From Alkaliphilus metalliredigens QYMF (lineage in GTDB: Bacteria > Bacillota > Clostridia > Peptostreptococcales > Natronincolaceae): a stretch of 64,000 bases of DNA. Of the stretch, positions 17,724-26,613 are shown one piece after another. Made by a program: the position numbers and the translations under genes. Location of the stretch: the NCBI RefSeq assembly GCF_000016985.1, contig NC_009633.1, positions 3,515,539-3,579,538 on the forward strand. The letters run 5' to 3'. The notes beneath the pieces are model-generated. The model saw nothing but the letters and a program-made list of their open reading frames with translations. It was not told where the DNA came from and searched no databases. Position 1 is the first letter of the stretch. Each line of letters opens with the position of its first letter.

Positions 17724-19532
17724 CTATTTATTCTTTGCAGCGTTTTCGCCAGCAATTCTTCCATAAACTGCGATGTCAGCTAAAGCGTTGCCACCTAAAC
17801 GGTTAGAACCATGGATTCCTCCTGTTACTTCACCGGCTGCATATAAACCAGGAATCACATTTCCATTTACGTCAAGAGCCTCAGCATTTGTATTGATTTC
17901 GATTCCACCCATGGTATGATGAACGGTGGGTACCCGTGCACCAGCATAAAATGGTGCAGTATCGATCTTCGTATCAAACAATGTTCTACCAAATTCGTCT
18001 GATCCACCTGCTTCTACTACTTTGTTGAACTCCTCTACTGCTTTCACTAAATTATCTGGATTGACTCCAATTTTCCCAGCTAGTTCTTCAAGGGTATCAC
18101 CTTTAAAGGCTCGATCTTGGGCAATTAACTCTTCTATTGTTTCATTAAAGTTATTTGTTGTTTCTGGTGTTGGATAGTTTTTCTGATCAAGAACCACCCA
18201 TAAGAAGGCATCTTCTTCCTCAAGCAGTGCTTTTGTCATCACATCTCGTCGAGCTCCTTCGTCAACAAAACGATTACCAGATTTATTGACAAAGATTCGA
18301 TTTTCAACACCTTGCTCAATATTTCCACTCAGACTTCCCGTATTAGGATCTCCCAATGGAAGCAATTGAAGATGTTCTAACCCAATCAGACTGGCTCCAA
18401 CAGCTTCAGCTATTGCTAGACCATCTCCTGTTGCCCCTGGGTGATTAGTGGACTTCACATTTGCAAGGGAAGGCCAGCTTTGGTTATATTTTTCTATCAT
18501 CTCAGTATTGGCACCAAAACCACCAGCTGCCATAATCACGCCATTGTTAGCATGTACAATCACATCTCCACTTAACCCAACTGCTTTAACACCAACGACT
18601 CGTCCATCTTCAACTAATAATTCTATTGCTTCAGTATCAAGTAAAATCTCAATACCTTCATTGGCATTAATATAATTTTGATAAGTATCGATAAATCCAG
18701 TTCCTAGAGGTGTAGAGGGTTTATGAGCCCTTGGCCACAGTCCACCTAATACAGTAAATACTTCATCATTAAAATTCATACCTAAGCTCTCTAGCCATTC
18801 AACGGCTGGATATGCATTCTCAACAAGAGTTTGAATTAGATCGGTATTTCCTAGTTCATCCCCACCCTCATATGTTTGTGTAAAATGTTTTTCAACTGAA
18901 TCTTCAATTCCTTGGGCAACCTGTCTTGGCGAACCCGCAGCATTTAATGCACCACCAGCAAGAATTGTATTTCCTCCTAATCTCGGCATTTTTTCAAGGA
19001 CGATTATTTGGGCACCATTTTGATGGGCTGAAACAGCCGCTGCTAAACCGGCACCACCACCACCTATAATAACAACATCAGTTGTATATTCAACAGTTTC
19101 ACCTACAACCCTTACATTCTCACCTTTAACACTTAGTGCATCAATATCTGCACCTGCCTGCTCAAGGGCATTAATAACCGCTGCAATAATTGCATCACTT
19201 GTAATTGTTGCCCCAGAAATAGCATCTACGGCTAATGTCTGTCCATCAACGATGGCGTTTGGAATTCGATCTATTGCTGGATCTGCTATTCCTTGACTTT
19301 CATTATGCTCTAAAATGTTCACACTCTGAATTTCGTTTTCATCAACAGTCACTTCCACTGTGATGTCTCCATTATGTCCTGGTGCAACACCTGTGTATGT
19401 CCCGGCTTGAAATAATGCTTCTTCTACTGTAGTCTCAGTGGTAGGTCCAGATTGGCAACCGACCATCAGGATCGCCAGTACAACACACAGGCTCATAAAT
19501 ACCACTTTTTTCAATAATGCTTTTTGCTTCAT
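17724..19532 (-). CDS. Lipoprotein FMN/FAD reductase (fumarate reductase/flavocytochrome c family)
   Basis: A 602-residue surface lipoprotein: residues 1-30 are a signal peptide ending in the lipobox LMVGC. Residues 40-125 are an FMN-binding domain with DAISGATITS, the motif to which ApbE attaches FMN through threonine. Residues 140-600 are a flavocytochrome c-type FAD domain: DVVIIGGGGAGLAAAVSA, LGGNTILAGGALNA, NHPGATGDG and a C-terminal HHTMGGI and AAGEVTGGIHGSNRLGGNA. It has no CxxCH heme sites. Relatives reduce fumarate, urocanate or acrylate-type acceptors; the substrate is not fixed. The start at 19532 follows GGAGGG. Confidence 0.85.
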   Translation of the reverse strand: MKQKALLKKVVFMSLCVVLAILMVGCQSGPTTETTVEEALFQAGTYTGVAPGHNGDITVEVTVDENEIQSVNILEHNESQGIADPAIDRIPNAIVDGQTLAVDAISGATITSDAIIAAVINALEQAGADIDALSVKGENVRVVGETVEYTTDVVIIGGGGAGLAAAVSAHQNGAQIIVLEKMPRLGGNTILAGGALNAAGSPRQVAQGIEDSVEKHFTQTYEGGDELGNTDLIQTLVENAYPAVEWLESLGMNFNDEVFTVLGGLWPRAHKPSTPLGTGFIDTYQNYINANEGIEILLDTEAIELLVEDGRVVGVKAVGLSGDVIVHANNGVIMAAGGFGANTEMIEKYNQSWPSLANVKSTNHPGATGDGLAIAEAVGASLIGLEHLQLLPLGDPNTGSLSGNIEQGVENRIFVNKSGNRFVDEGARRDVMTKALLEEEDAFLWVVLDQKNYPTPETTNNFNETIEELIAQDRAFKGDTLEELAGKIGVNPDNLVKAVEEFNKVVEAGGSDEFGRTLFDTKIDTAPFYAGARVPTVHHTMGGIEINTNAEALDVNGNVIPGLYAAGEVTGGIHGSNRLGGNALADIAVYGRIAGENAAKNK

Positions 19533-19678
19533 CAATAATCCCTCCATTATCCATTTTTAAGTACTACTTAAACAATTTTTTAAGGACTTTTTTACTTATT
19601 TGCTACTTTCAATTCATCATGGAACTTCTTTTCAATACCACAAATTTACTTACATCAATGAGCCTATTGTTCTTAGTT

Positions 19679-19706
19679 CTGTTCAGTGAATCCATTCATT
19701 GAACAG
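19679..19706 (-). promoter_or_regulatory. 28-base palindromic operator candidate
   Basis: Half-sites CTGTTCAGTGAAT and ATTCATTGAACAG are inverted around CC and match at 12 of 13 positions. It lies just downstream of the promoter at 19724-19752, the right place for repression of the reductase gene. The size and symmetry suit a TetR-type regulator; none is encoded nearby. Confidence 0.6.
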
Positions 19707-19723
19707 ATTCATTTAACAATTAC

Positions 19724-19752
19724 ATTTTATACTATTGTTATTTTGTTGTCAA
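19724..19752 (-). promoter_or_regulatory. Housekeeping promoter of the flavin reductase gene
   Basis: TTGACA (19747-19752) and TAAAAT (19724-19729) on the minus strand, spaced by 17 bases: a near-perfect SigA promoter. The leader to the ATG is about 185 bases. Confidence 0.8.
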
Positions 19753-19825
19753 TACATTTTACTACTTAATTATTATGATCGGATATATTTCACATTAAAA
19801 CATAAGTTTGCTACAATCAAATCAT

Positions 19826-19839
19826 TTGCGTTAACGCAA
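19826..19839. promoter_or_regulatory. Perfect 14-base palindrome
   Basis: TTGCGTTAACGCAA is an exact inverted repeat in the nhaC/reductase gap, about 75 bases upstream of the reductase promoter's -35 box. The form resembles a LacI/GalR-type operator. Function unproven. Confidence 0.4.
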
Positions 19840-19910
19840 CTCATAATTTGTTACGGTTCGTGGTCCTGTATACAATTGGTGCTTACATGATTCTATTGCA
19901 CATCATACAA

Positions 19911-19945
19911 GCAACCGTACTATATACATAGCACGGTTGCTTTTT
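19911..19945. terminator. Terminator downstream of nhaC
   Basis: GCAACCGT-A-CTAT and ATAG-C-ACGGTTGC form a 12-bp stem with one mismatch, 53 bases after the nhaC stop. The T-run is better on the plus strand (TTTTT), so its direction is not certain, but nhaC is the only gene pointing into it. Confidence 0.65.
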
Positions 19946-19997
19946 AATGAAGCCTTTTACTTCTTCTTAACTCACCTATATTAACAATTTGTCACTT

Positions 19998-21398
19998 CTA
20001 TGCTTCTATCTTTTTATCTACTTCAAGAGGTGTAATTGTAAATCCGATATAACCATAAATAACGGCAATGATAGGTGTTAAGATATTTAAGAATGCATAG
20101 GGACCATAAGCAACAGCACTTACTCCTAGGGTTCCGAACATGAAGGCACCACATGTATTCCATGGAATCAATACCGAAGTCAGGGTTCCTGAATCCTCCA
20201 ATGTTCTTGAAAGTACCTTTGGATGAATTCCTTTTTCTCTATAGGTATCCTTGTACATTCTACCAGGGACAACAATAGCTATATATTGCTCTGCAGCCAA
20301 TAGGTTCACAGCAATACAAGTTAAAACAGTGGCTAAGATTAAAGATCCTGTACTTTCAGCTAAGCTTAAGATCGCTCGACCAATAGCGTGGAGCATACCT
20401 GATTTCTCCATAAGCCCACCGAAGGACATGGCAATTAGGATTAAGGATACAGTCCACATCATACTATCTAGACCACCACCACTTAATAGGTCATCTACTA
20501 TTTCTACACCAGAATCCAAATAAAATCCATAATGAGCTGCATCGATGATGTCTCCAATGGCTGCGCCTTGGAAGATTGCAGCGAAGAGACCACCTAAAAG
20601 TGTACCGGCCATTAATCCAGGTAAGGCAGGTACCTTCAACACAACAATTGTAATAACAAGAATCGGTGGAATTAATAATAGTGGGGAAATCATGAAGTTA
20701 GAACTCATTGCACCAAGCATTTCATTGATACCGACCATATCTAATTCACGACCTGCATATCTTGATCCAATAATTCCATAAAGAATTAAAGAGATGATTA
20801 AAGCAGGAACCGTTGTGTAAACCATATGCTTGATGTGTTCAAACAATTCAGCGCCAGCCATGGCAGGTGCTAGATTTGTTGTGTCGGAAAGAGGAGACAT
20901 TTTATCTCCAAAGTAAGCTCCAGAAATGATTGCACCAGCCACAAGACCTGCAGGCATTCCTAGACCTAGACCGATTCCCAGTAAGGCAATACCCACTGTA
21001 CCGGCAGTTGTCCAAGAGCTTCCTGTTGCAAGGGAAACTACAGAACAAATAATTGCTGTGGCCACAAGAAAGATTCCTGGCGATAAGATCTGTAGACCAT
21101 AGTAAATCATGGTTGGGACAGTTCCACTTAGGGTCCATGTACCGATAATTGTACCAATAACCATTAAAATTAGAACAGCTTGCATTCCCATTTTAATCGT
21201 ATCGATCATACCTGCTTCCAGTTCACTCCATGTGAACCCTAGAGAAGTAACGGCAACAATAGCCGCCACAATAATAGTGGCAATCAGCGGGATATGAGGA
21301 TCAGCACCAAATACAATGATTGAGGTGGATAGTGAAACGACTAGAAACAAAATTGGGATAAACGCATGTTTCAGCGTTGCTTCTTTTTTAGTTTTCAT
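19998..21398 (-). CDS. nhaC: NhaC family Na+/H+ antiporter
   Basis: A 466-residue membrane protein with about 11-12 hydrophobic segments, of the NhaC type in the ion-transporter superfamily. Landmarks are MVIGTIIGTWTLSGTVPTMI, SLATGSSWTTAGTVGIALLGIG, GAYFGDKMSPLSDTTNLAP (the conserved DK...SDTT ion-site block) and, late, WNTCGAFMFGTLGV. It should exchange internal Na+ for external protons, useful in saline or alkaline places. AAAGGGGG precedes the ATG. It lies upstream of the reductase gene on the same strand, but that gene has its own promoter. Confidence 0.9.
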   Translation of the reverse strand: MKTKKEATLKHAFIPILFLVVSLSTSIIVFGADPHIPLIATIIVAAIVAVTSLGFTWSELEAGMIDTIKMGMQAVLILMVIGTIIGTWTLSGTVPTMIYYGLQILSPGIFLVATAIICSVVSLATGSSWTTAGTVGIALLGIGLGLGMPAGLVAGAIISGAYFGDKMSPLSDTTNLAPAMAGAELFEHIKHMVYTTVPALIISLILYGIIGSRYAGRELDMVGINEMLGAMSSNFMISPLLLIPPILVITIVVLKVPALPGLMAGTLLGGLFAAIFQGAAIGDIIDAAHYGFYLDSGVEIVDDLLSGGGLDSMMWTVSLILIAMSFGGLMEKSGMLHAIGRAILSLAESTGSLILATVLTCIAVNLLAAEQYIAIVVPGRMYKDTYREKGIHPKVLSRTLEDSGTLTSVLIPWNTCGAFMFGTLGVSAVAYGPYAFLNILTPIIAVIYGYIGFTITPLEVDKKIEA

Positions 21399-21554
21399 TG
21401 AATAAATTCCCCCTTTAAAAATATTTTTTCCAATTTAGAATGAGAAATCCAAATCCTGATGACGTAGTATACCATTCCCCGCTTACCCTAATGTTATCAA
21501 AACCACACTAAAAAAATCCTCATTTCTTGCTGTCGAACATACTAATTTCAATAA
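21399..21554. other. Upstream region of nhaC
   Basis: AT-rich spacer that should hold the nhaC promoter on the minus strand. I could not pick out a convincing promoter or hairpin by eye. Confidence 0.3.
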
Positions 21555-21760
21555 AAATTTCGTGTTCATTCATCAACAAAGTCCAGTAAAGGAATCTGGT
21601 AAGTTTAAGGCCACCAAAGTTTCTATGTCTAAGCGTGGATCTAGACTAGCTAGAAGGGTCCTTTTCACCATTGCTATTAGTTCTGTTATACATGAAGTCT
21701 CTTACATTATTTTTGCTGTATTTAGAAATAACAAACATTTTACTTTGGCTTATTTGCTGT
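21555..21760 (+). pseudogene. Fragment of an IS110-type transposase
   Basis: An isolated frame of about 66 residues reads SPVKESGKFKATKVSMSKRG and then SRLARRVLF. This resembles the C-terminal transposase_20 block of IS110-family enzymes, where a serine before ESGKF and the MSKRGS...R pattern are typical. About 40 residues fit; the rest does not, and no upstream catalytic DEDD part or flanking ends are visible. It is most likely a relic of an old insertion. Confidence 0.6.
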
Positions 21761-21973
21761 GAATTTTTTATACCTTCTATTTTAAACTTTCTTTAAGAAT
21801 TCTCTTGACTATTGCTAACTGGTCTATATTTATTGGCTCTTAATACCTTATTGACTCATTATAGAGCTCAATGAATATCACCTTTAAAGATTCATTGTAC
21901 TATTTTAACTTGTTTTTTGTGGGTTACTATGCCTATAATATTGGTAACTATTATTGAAATGGAGTGATAAAGT

Positions 21974-22468
21974 ATGGCTGCAAAAGATAACTCTTTCGAT
22001 GTTGTTTCTGAGGTGGATATGAATGAGGTTACCAATGCAATGTCCCAAACAGAAAAAGAAATTGCCCAGAGATTTGACTTAAAAGACAGTAAAACCATTA
22101 TTACAAAAAGTGAAAATGAGATTAGCATTGTTACATCTGATGAATTTAAACTTCAAAATGTAATTGATATCCTACAAACAAAACTTGTCAAACGAAATGT
22201 ATCTATCAAATCCTTAGAGTATGAAAAAATCGAAAAATCCTTAGGTGGAAAAGTAAAGCAAGTCATTAAAGTGAAACAGGGAATTACCAAAGAAGAAGCA
22301 AAAAAAATCACCACTTTAATCAAGGATTCAAAGCTAAAGGTACAGGCTTCAGTGCAAGGAGATGTTGTCAGAGTCTCCGGTAAAAACAGAAATGATCTAC
22401 AAGATGTAATGCAAGCCTTAAGAGATGCCGATCTAGCCTTTAGTGTACAATTTACTAACTATCGATAA
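21974..22468 (+). CDS. yajQ: YajQ family nucleotide-binding protein
   Basis: A 164-residue cytosolic protein matching YajQ along its length: DNSFDVVSEVDMNEV at the start, AQRFDLKDSKT, and the C-terminal VRVSGKNRNDLQDVMQ with QFTNYR as the end. YajQ has two ferredoxin-like folds and binds nucleotides. Some members bind c-di-GMP and alter transcription in Xanthomonas and Pseudomonas, but whether this one does is unknown. ATGGAGTG provides the ribosome site. Single gene with its own terminator. Confidence 0.93.
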   Translation: MAAKDNSFDVVSEVDMNEVTNAMSQTEKEIAQRFDLKDSKTIITKSENEISIVTSDEFKLQNVIDILQTKLVKRNVSIKSLEYEKIEKSLGGKVKQVIKVKQGITKEEAKKITTLIKDSKLKVQASVQGDVVRVSGKNRNDLQDVMQALRDADLAFSVQFTNYR

Positions 22469-22479
22469 ATTTACATACT

Positions 22480-22520
22480 AAAAAGGAGTCGATTTTCTTA
22501 AAAAATCGACTCCTTTTTTA
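22480..22520 (+). terminator. Intrinsic terminator of yajQ
   Basis: AAAAAGGAGTCGATTTT and AAAATCGACTCCTTTTT pair perfectly, followed by further T residues. Strong hairpin 12 bases after the stop. Confidence 0.9.
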
Positions 22521-22580
22521 ACCATTTTTCAGACCCCATGCAAATCATTACAGGTAGTCCCTTGTAAGTTTGATCCCAGT

Positions 22581-22811
22581 CTATACAAAAATCCACCATT
22601 CTTCCCCTTCATTAAATAACTCAATCAGTCTTCCATCAATATTGCATTTATATCTGATGGCATTATTGAAAAGCTTCATGCTTCTCACTGGATCTATTAT
22701 TTCAAACTTTTCATCATTGTAAGTCAATTCAACAGGGATATTCCATTCGTTATCATCAAGTTTACCTTCAACCTTGACAAACATCTTATCAACTTTATTT
22801 CCCCAAGCCAT
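22581..22811 (-). CDS. Hypothetical 76-residue protein
   Basis: Small acidic protein, MAWGNKVDKMFVKVEGKL at the start and EGEEWWIFV at the end, with alternating charged and hydrophobic residues that suggest an all-beta fold. I do not know the family. GGAGG lies 9-10 bases before the ATG. It follows the YehS-like gene by 30 bases on the same strand, so they are probably co-transcribed. Confidence 0.7.
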   Translation of the reverse strand: MAWGNKVDKMFVKVEGKLDDNEWNIPVELTYNDEKFEIIDPVRSMKLFNNAIRYKCNIDGRLIELFNEGEEWWIFV

Positions 22812-22841
22812 ATTTAATAACCTCCTCCATCAATTCTTCAA

Positions 22842-23369
22842 CTAGTCTCTATTTTCTATCTCTAATCCCTTTAAGAACCCCCTGGCATACTTATCAGAAC
22901 ACTCTTTGTAATGCTTATGCCCTTCCTTTCTAAATAGATCACTTAATTCTCCCTTTGATACAATGACCCCTGCTTCTTCAAATATATCAAGCATATCGGC
23001 ACTTGAGAATGATAGGGCTATTTTTAATTTCTTAAGCATTATGTTATTAACCTTTTCATTATTCTTTATGGCCAGTACTGGCCTTTCAGGTTGTCCTGGT
23101 TTTGGATCTTGTTTGCCTCTTCTAAATACAATAAAGCCATTTAAAAATGACTCTAGGGTACTATTGTCGCATTTTATATTCTCTTCTTTTTCTTCTGCTT
23201 CCTCTTGATCCTCAACTTCATCAGGGAAACTGTCTTTTGATTTTATGAGCATCTTCCTCACTTCTTCTTCCGTTAATTCAGCCCCACCAAGTTTAAATAT
23301 CTCTACCATAGCTGTGTTTTTTATATCCAAGGCATCTGATAATCTAATTAATATCTCATTATTATTCAT
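22842..23369 (-). CDS. YehS-like protein (DUF1456)
   Basis: A 175-residue protein with two related helical repeats. The first, NNEILIRLSDALDI to EEEVRKML, covers residues 2-42. The second, MLKKLKIALSFSSADMLDIF to GELSDLFRKEGHKHY, covers about 108-160. An acidic linker (EVEDQEEAEEKEEN) and FLNGFIVFRRGKQ separate them. This is the layout of the YehS/DUF1456 family, whose function is not established; the linker is longer than usual. AGGAGG is seen before the ATG. Confidence 0.85.
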   Translation of the reverse strand: MNNNEILIRLSDALDIKNTAMVEIFKLGGAELTEEEVRKMLIKSKDSFPDEVEDQEEAEEKEENIKCDNSTLESFLNGFIVFRRGKQDPKPGQPERPVLAIKNNEKVNNIMLKKLKIALSFSSADMLDIFEEAGVIVSKGELSDLFRKEGHKHYKECSDKYARGFLKGLEIENRD

Positions 23370-23446
23370 TTATAATCCTCCTATGCTAAAGCTTTTTCTA
23401 ATTATACCTCTATTATAGCATAATATACCTTTTATTTTTGACATGG

Positions 23447-23477
23447 GAAGAGCCAACCCATTAAGATTGACTCTCTG
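23447..23477 (-). terminator. Weak terminator after the 100-residue hypothetical gene
   Basis: On the minus strand GAGTCAA and TTGGCTC form a 7-bp stem (one G-T) with a 10-base loop; only a short T-run follows. The same arms recur in the stronger zwf terminator at 27027-27057. Confidence 0.45.
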
Positions 23478-23537
23478 CCTTAACTAATTTATGAAACTAA
23501 GTATCTGGAATGATACAGTTCATTATTTACAATATTA

Positions 23538-23840
23538 TTATGTTATACTAATAATTCTTGTTTTACCTGTATTAAGAAACACTGCCCAAGCTTTATTGGC
23601 ATGGCTCATGATATTACCAATGTTTTTTTTATCATCTGCTGTTTTACCACCTATATATCCATTTCCTTCATCAGAAGTCCCCCATCGAGTAACATAATTC
23701 ATCTTTTCAAACTCAATAGGATCTTCTTCATCATGATATTTAACGATTTCAAAAATCCCATCGGTATTTAAAATTAGATGTTGTTCTTCATTACCCTTTA
23801 CTGATGCAATTACATCTAGCAGTTGTTGTTTGTTTAGCAT
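23538..23840 (-). CDS. Hypothetical 100-residue protein
   Basis: Starts MLNKQQLLDVIASVKG and contains YVTRWGTSDEGNGYIGGKTA. I do not recognise it. A short helix followed by a beta-rich part is the likely fold, and there are no membrane segments. A good GGAG-type ribosome site (GGAGCGTG region) lies upstream. It has its own weak hairpin downstream. Reading-frame length and composition favour a real gene. Confidence 0.6.
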   Translation of the reverse strand: MLNKQQLLDVIASVKGNEEQHLILNTDGIFEIVKYHDEEDPIEFEKMNYVTRWGTSDEGNGYIGGKTADDKKNIGNIMSHANKAWAVFLNTGKTRIISIT

Positions 23841-24216
23841 TTTGCACGCTCCTTTATTTTTCCTAGTTTTATTATATAGGCAAATATCTTCTTTGTAAAT
23901 AGCTTAACTCATTGAAATAACTTGATTTTAGGATCATGGCAGACTACGATGTCCTAGTTCCTTTCCCTATGGGTCCGTCATAGCCAAGAACATAGTCATC
24001 GTCATCATCCTTGTAGAGTAGGTACTATGAGGAAATGATCCGCATAATGTGGTGATAAAAATCCCATAATATAGAAGATGTATTCTAGATTTTCCATAGA
24101 TTAAAGTCGAATGAAAGAAAAATTGAAATTAACAAGGAACCTATGTTTTAAAAGCAAGACCCTGGGTAATAATGGAATAGATATAATTTAAAATGAAATT
24201 AACGAGGAGGATTTAC
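23841..24216. other. Intergenic region with a possible gene relic
   Basis: On the minus strand near 23945-24025 a frame of about 26 codons reads an acidic run (five Asp), then YVLGYDGPIGKGTRTS and a stop, with an in-frame stop just upstream. It looks like the end of a lost gene, but is too short to prove. The plus strand near 24170-24200 should hold the dps promoter. No other structure seen. Confidence 0.25.
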
Positions 24217-24651
24217 ATGAAAAATTACACAAAATTAAATGAATACTTATCAAATTTAGCTGTTTTAAATGTAAAACTACATAATATGCATTGGAATGTT
24301 GTGGGCATGCAATTTGTTCAAGTCCATGAATTCACTGAGTCAATGTATGATGATTTCTTTGCAAAGTATGATGATGTAGCAGAGCTTATGAAGATGAGGG
24401 GCGAAAAGCCTTTAGCTAAAATGGCGGATTATTTAGAAAATGCATCTATCAAAGAATTAGATAAAGATAAATTTTCCAGCACTGAAGTTCTTGAAATAGT
24501 TTTAGCTGATTTAAATAAAATGATGGCTTTAGCAACTGAAATCAGAAGTGCAGCAGATGAAGCTGGTGATTTTGGAATAGTAGCTGAATTTGAAGATCAT
24601 ATTGCTGGTTACAGTAAGAATTTGTGGTTCATCAATTCAATGCTTGCATAG
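24217..24651 (+). CDS. dps: Dps/ferritin-like DNA-protection protein
   Basis: A 144-residue four-helix protein. The ferroxidase-site residues typical of Dps are visible: HNMHWNV, then VHEFTESMYDDFFAKYDDVAE, with His, Asp and Glu in the usual spacing. Dps proteins form 12-subunit shells that oxidise and store iron with peroxide, protecting DNA. There is no long basic N-terminal tail, so DNA binding may be weak. The ATG at 24217 follows GAGGAGG; the ATG at 24193 lies before that site and is rejected. Monocistronic. Confidence 0.92.
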   Translation: MKNYTKLNEYLSNLAVLNVKLHNMHWNVVGMQFVQVHEFTESMYDDFFAKYDDVAELMKMRGEKPLAKMADYLENASIKELDKDKFSSTEVLEIVLADLNKMMALATEIRSAADEAGDFGIVAEFEDHIAGYSKNLWFINSMLA

Positions 24652-24685
24652 CACCTACTTTACATTAACTAAATGTGTTTATTTT

Positions 24686-24724
24686 AAAGACTAACTTCTA
24701 TATTTTAAGAAGTTAGTCTTTTTT
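24686..24724 (+). terminator. Intrinsic terminator of dps
   Basis: AAAGACTAACTTCT and AGAAGTTAGTCTTT form a perfect 14-bp stem around an 8-base loop, continuing into a T-run. Confidence 0.9.
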
Positions 24725-24807
24725 AATTTACAAAATACTTCTTTTTAATTAATCATAAATTTTTATATGCCAACCACAGGAATTGTCCCCTTGGCTGCCA
24801 GCCTTAT

Positions 24808-26613
24808 TTAATTTTGCTTGTTCTCGTCTTCATCAACTAGGGCATCATCAAGAACGACTGCAGAGATGACTTCATTGATTACATGGTCTTCCCTTACAGA
24901 TATTAATTTCTTCCTAACAATTTCTTCAACTTCAAATTCTTGTTTCAGTCCTGCATAAAGAGAATAAATAATGAGTAATAGAATAATCGCAAAAGGCAAA
25001 CCAGTAATGATAGAAGCCGTTTGTAAAGCGCCAAGTCCACCACCAAGCAATAAAGTAGCCGCAACAACGCCTTCCATAATAGCCCAAAATACTCTCTGAG
25101 GTACTGGTGAATCTAATTTTCCTCCAGAAGTCAAGTGATCGACAACTAAGGATCCAGAATCCGAGGAAGTAACAAAAAATACAGTAACCAACATAATCCC
25201 TATGAAAGACGTTACACTGGATAAAGGTAGATTTTCTAGCATTGCAAACAATGCAATTGAAACATCCTCATCAACCACAGTGGCAATATCTGCAATGCCA
25301 CTTGTTTCAAGAAAGATTGCAGTTCCACCAAATACTGACATCCAAAAGAAAGATAATAGAGTTGGGATAATCATAACACCTAAAACAAACTCTTTAACTG
25401 TACGGCCTTTGGATATTCTTGCAATAAACATCCCAACAAATGGTGACCAAGAAATCCACCAAGCCCAATAAAAAATCGTCCATCCACCTTGCCAACCGGT
25501 ATCTCTAAAGGTTTCTGTCCACATACTCATTTCAGTAAAGTTAGATAAATAATAACCGATGTTCTGAGTAAAGCCTCCGAGAATATATACAGTAGGCCCT
25601 ACAATGAGAACAAAAAGTAAAAACACACCTGCCATCACCATATTGATCTCACTTAATCGCTTTACGCCACCATCAAGACCCATGACAACTGATCCTGTAG
25701 CAAGAGCTGTAATCCCAGCTATTAGTAGCACTTGTACTGTGATGCTTATATTAATACCAAACAAATAATTGAGTCCTGCATTGACTTGTGCTACGCCAAA
25801 CCCCAGGGAAGTAGCAAGACCCGTTAGTGTAGCTAATACAGATAAGGTATCGATTAGATTACCCCAAAAGCCATAGATTTTATTTCCGATAATTGGATAA
25901 AATATCGAGCGAATGGTTAGAGGTAGTCCCCTATTAAAAGAGAAAAAAGCCAAACCTAACCCAACTAAAGCATAAATAGCCCAAGGGTGAATTCCCCAGT
26001 GGAAAAATGTTGTTGCCATTGCCGCTTGGGCTGCTCTTGGTGAACCTGCGAGTAAATTTCCAAACATGGGTGATGGCGTATTTAAATGTGTAATAGGCTC
26101 GGCAACACTCCAAAATAGCAAGCCAATGCCCATACCAGCACTCAAGAGCATAGAATACCAAGCAAATTTACTGAACTCCGGCTGGGCTTTGCTTCCACCA
26201 ATTCTTATATTGCCGAACTTTCCGAAAGCAAAGGTAAGAGCCGCAATAATAAAGAGGTTGGCTACTAATATAAAGAACCATCCTGCATTTTTGGATATAA
26301 TAGTCATTGTATTGTCAAAAAACACTTCTGATGCCTCAGTAAAAATTAGCGTTAAGCTTATAAAGGCAGCTAGAAACACAACTGAGAACATGGTCACTTG
26401 AGGATGAATATCGAAACCAAAGCCTTCCCAATTGTTCTCTCCAGGTTCTTGTTTCCCAGCTTCATCAAACAGTGAAACCGTCGGACGAATTTGAAGACCT
26501 TTAAAAGGTTTTCTTGCCTTAATTGCCTTTTTCCTTGCTTCTATTTCAGCGTTCTTTAGCTTTTTTGCCAGTGCTTTCCGTGGGTCGATTTTTTTATCTT
26601 TATCCTGATCCAT
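24808..26613 (-). CDS. BCCT family betaine/carnitine/choline transporter
   Basis: A 601-residue membrane protein with about 12 hydrophobic segments. BCCT landmarks are SAGMGIGLLFWSVAEPITH, HWGIHPWAIYALVGL and TIFYWAWWISWSPFVGMF with ARISKGRT, the aromatic betaine-binding box. MGIG-type glycine loops in segment 3 are seen in Na+-coupled members. It has a long charged cytosolic N-tail of about 70 residues and a C-tail rich in Glu and Asp, both common osmosensing parts. It likely imports glycine betaine or a relative for osmoprotection or as an amine source. AAAGGGG precedes the ATG. Confidence 0.92.
   Translation of the reverse strand: MDQDKDKKIDPRKALAKKLKNAEIEARKKAIKARKPFKGLQIRPTVSLFDEAGKQEPGENNWEGFGFDIHPQVTMFSVVFLAAFISLTLIFTEASEVFFDNTMTIISKNAGWFFILVANLFIIAALTFAFGKFGNIRIGGSKAQPEFSKFAWYSMLLSAGMGIGLLFWSVAEPITHLNTPSPMFGNLLAGSPRAAQAAMATTFFHWGIHPWAIYALVGLGLAFFSFNRGLPLTIRSIFYPIIGNKIYGFWGNLIDTLSVLATLTGLATSLGFGVAQVNAGLNYLFGINISITVQVLLIAGITALATGSVVMGLDGGVKRLSEINMVMAGVFLLFVLIVGPTVYILGGFTQNIGYYLSNFTEMSMWTETFRDTGWQGGWTIFYWAWWISWSPFVGMFIARISKGRTVKEFVLGVMIIPTLLSFFWMSVFGGTAIFLETSGIADIATVVDEDVSIALFAMLENLPLSSVTSFIGIMLVTVFFVTSSDSGSLVVDHLTSGGKLDSPVPQRVFWAIMEGVVAATLLLGGGLGALQTASIITGLPFAIILLLIIYSLYAGLKQEFEVEEIVRKKLISVREDHVINEVISAVVLDDALVDEDENKQN

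Noticed and set aside
23945-24025. Short acidic gene ending YVLGYDGPIGKGTRTS
   Set aside because: Only about 26 codons after an in-frame stop, no ribosome site; at most a relic.
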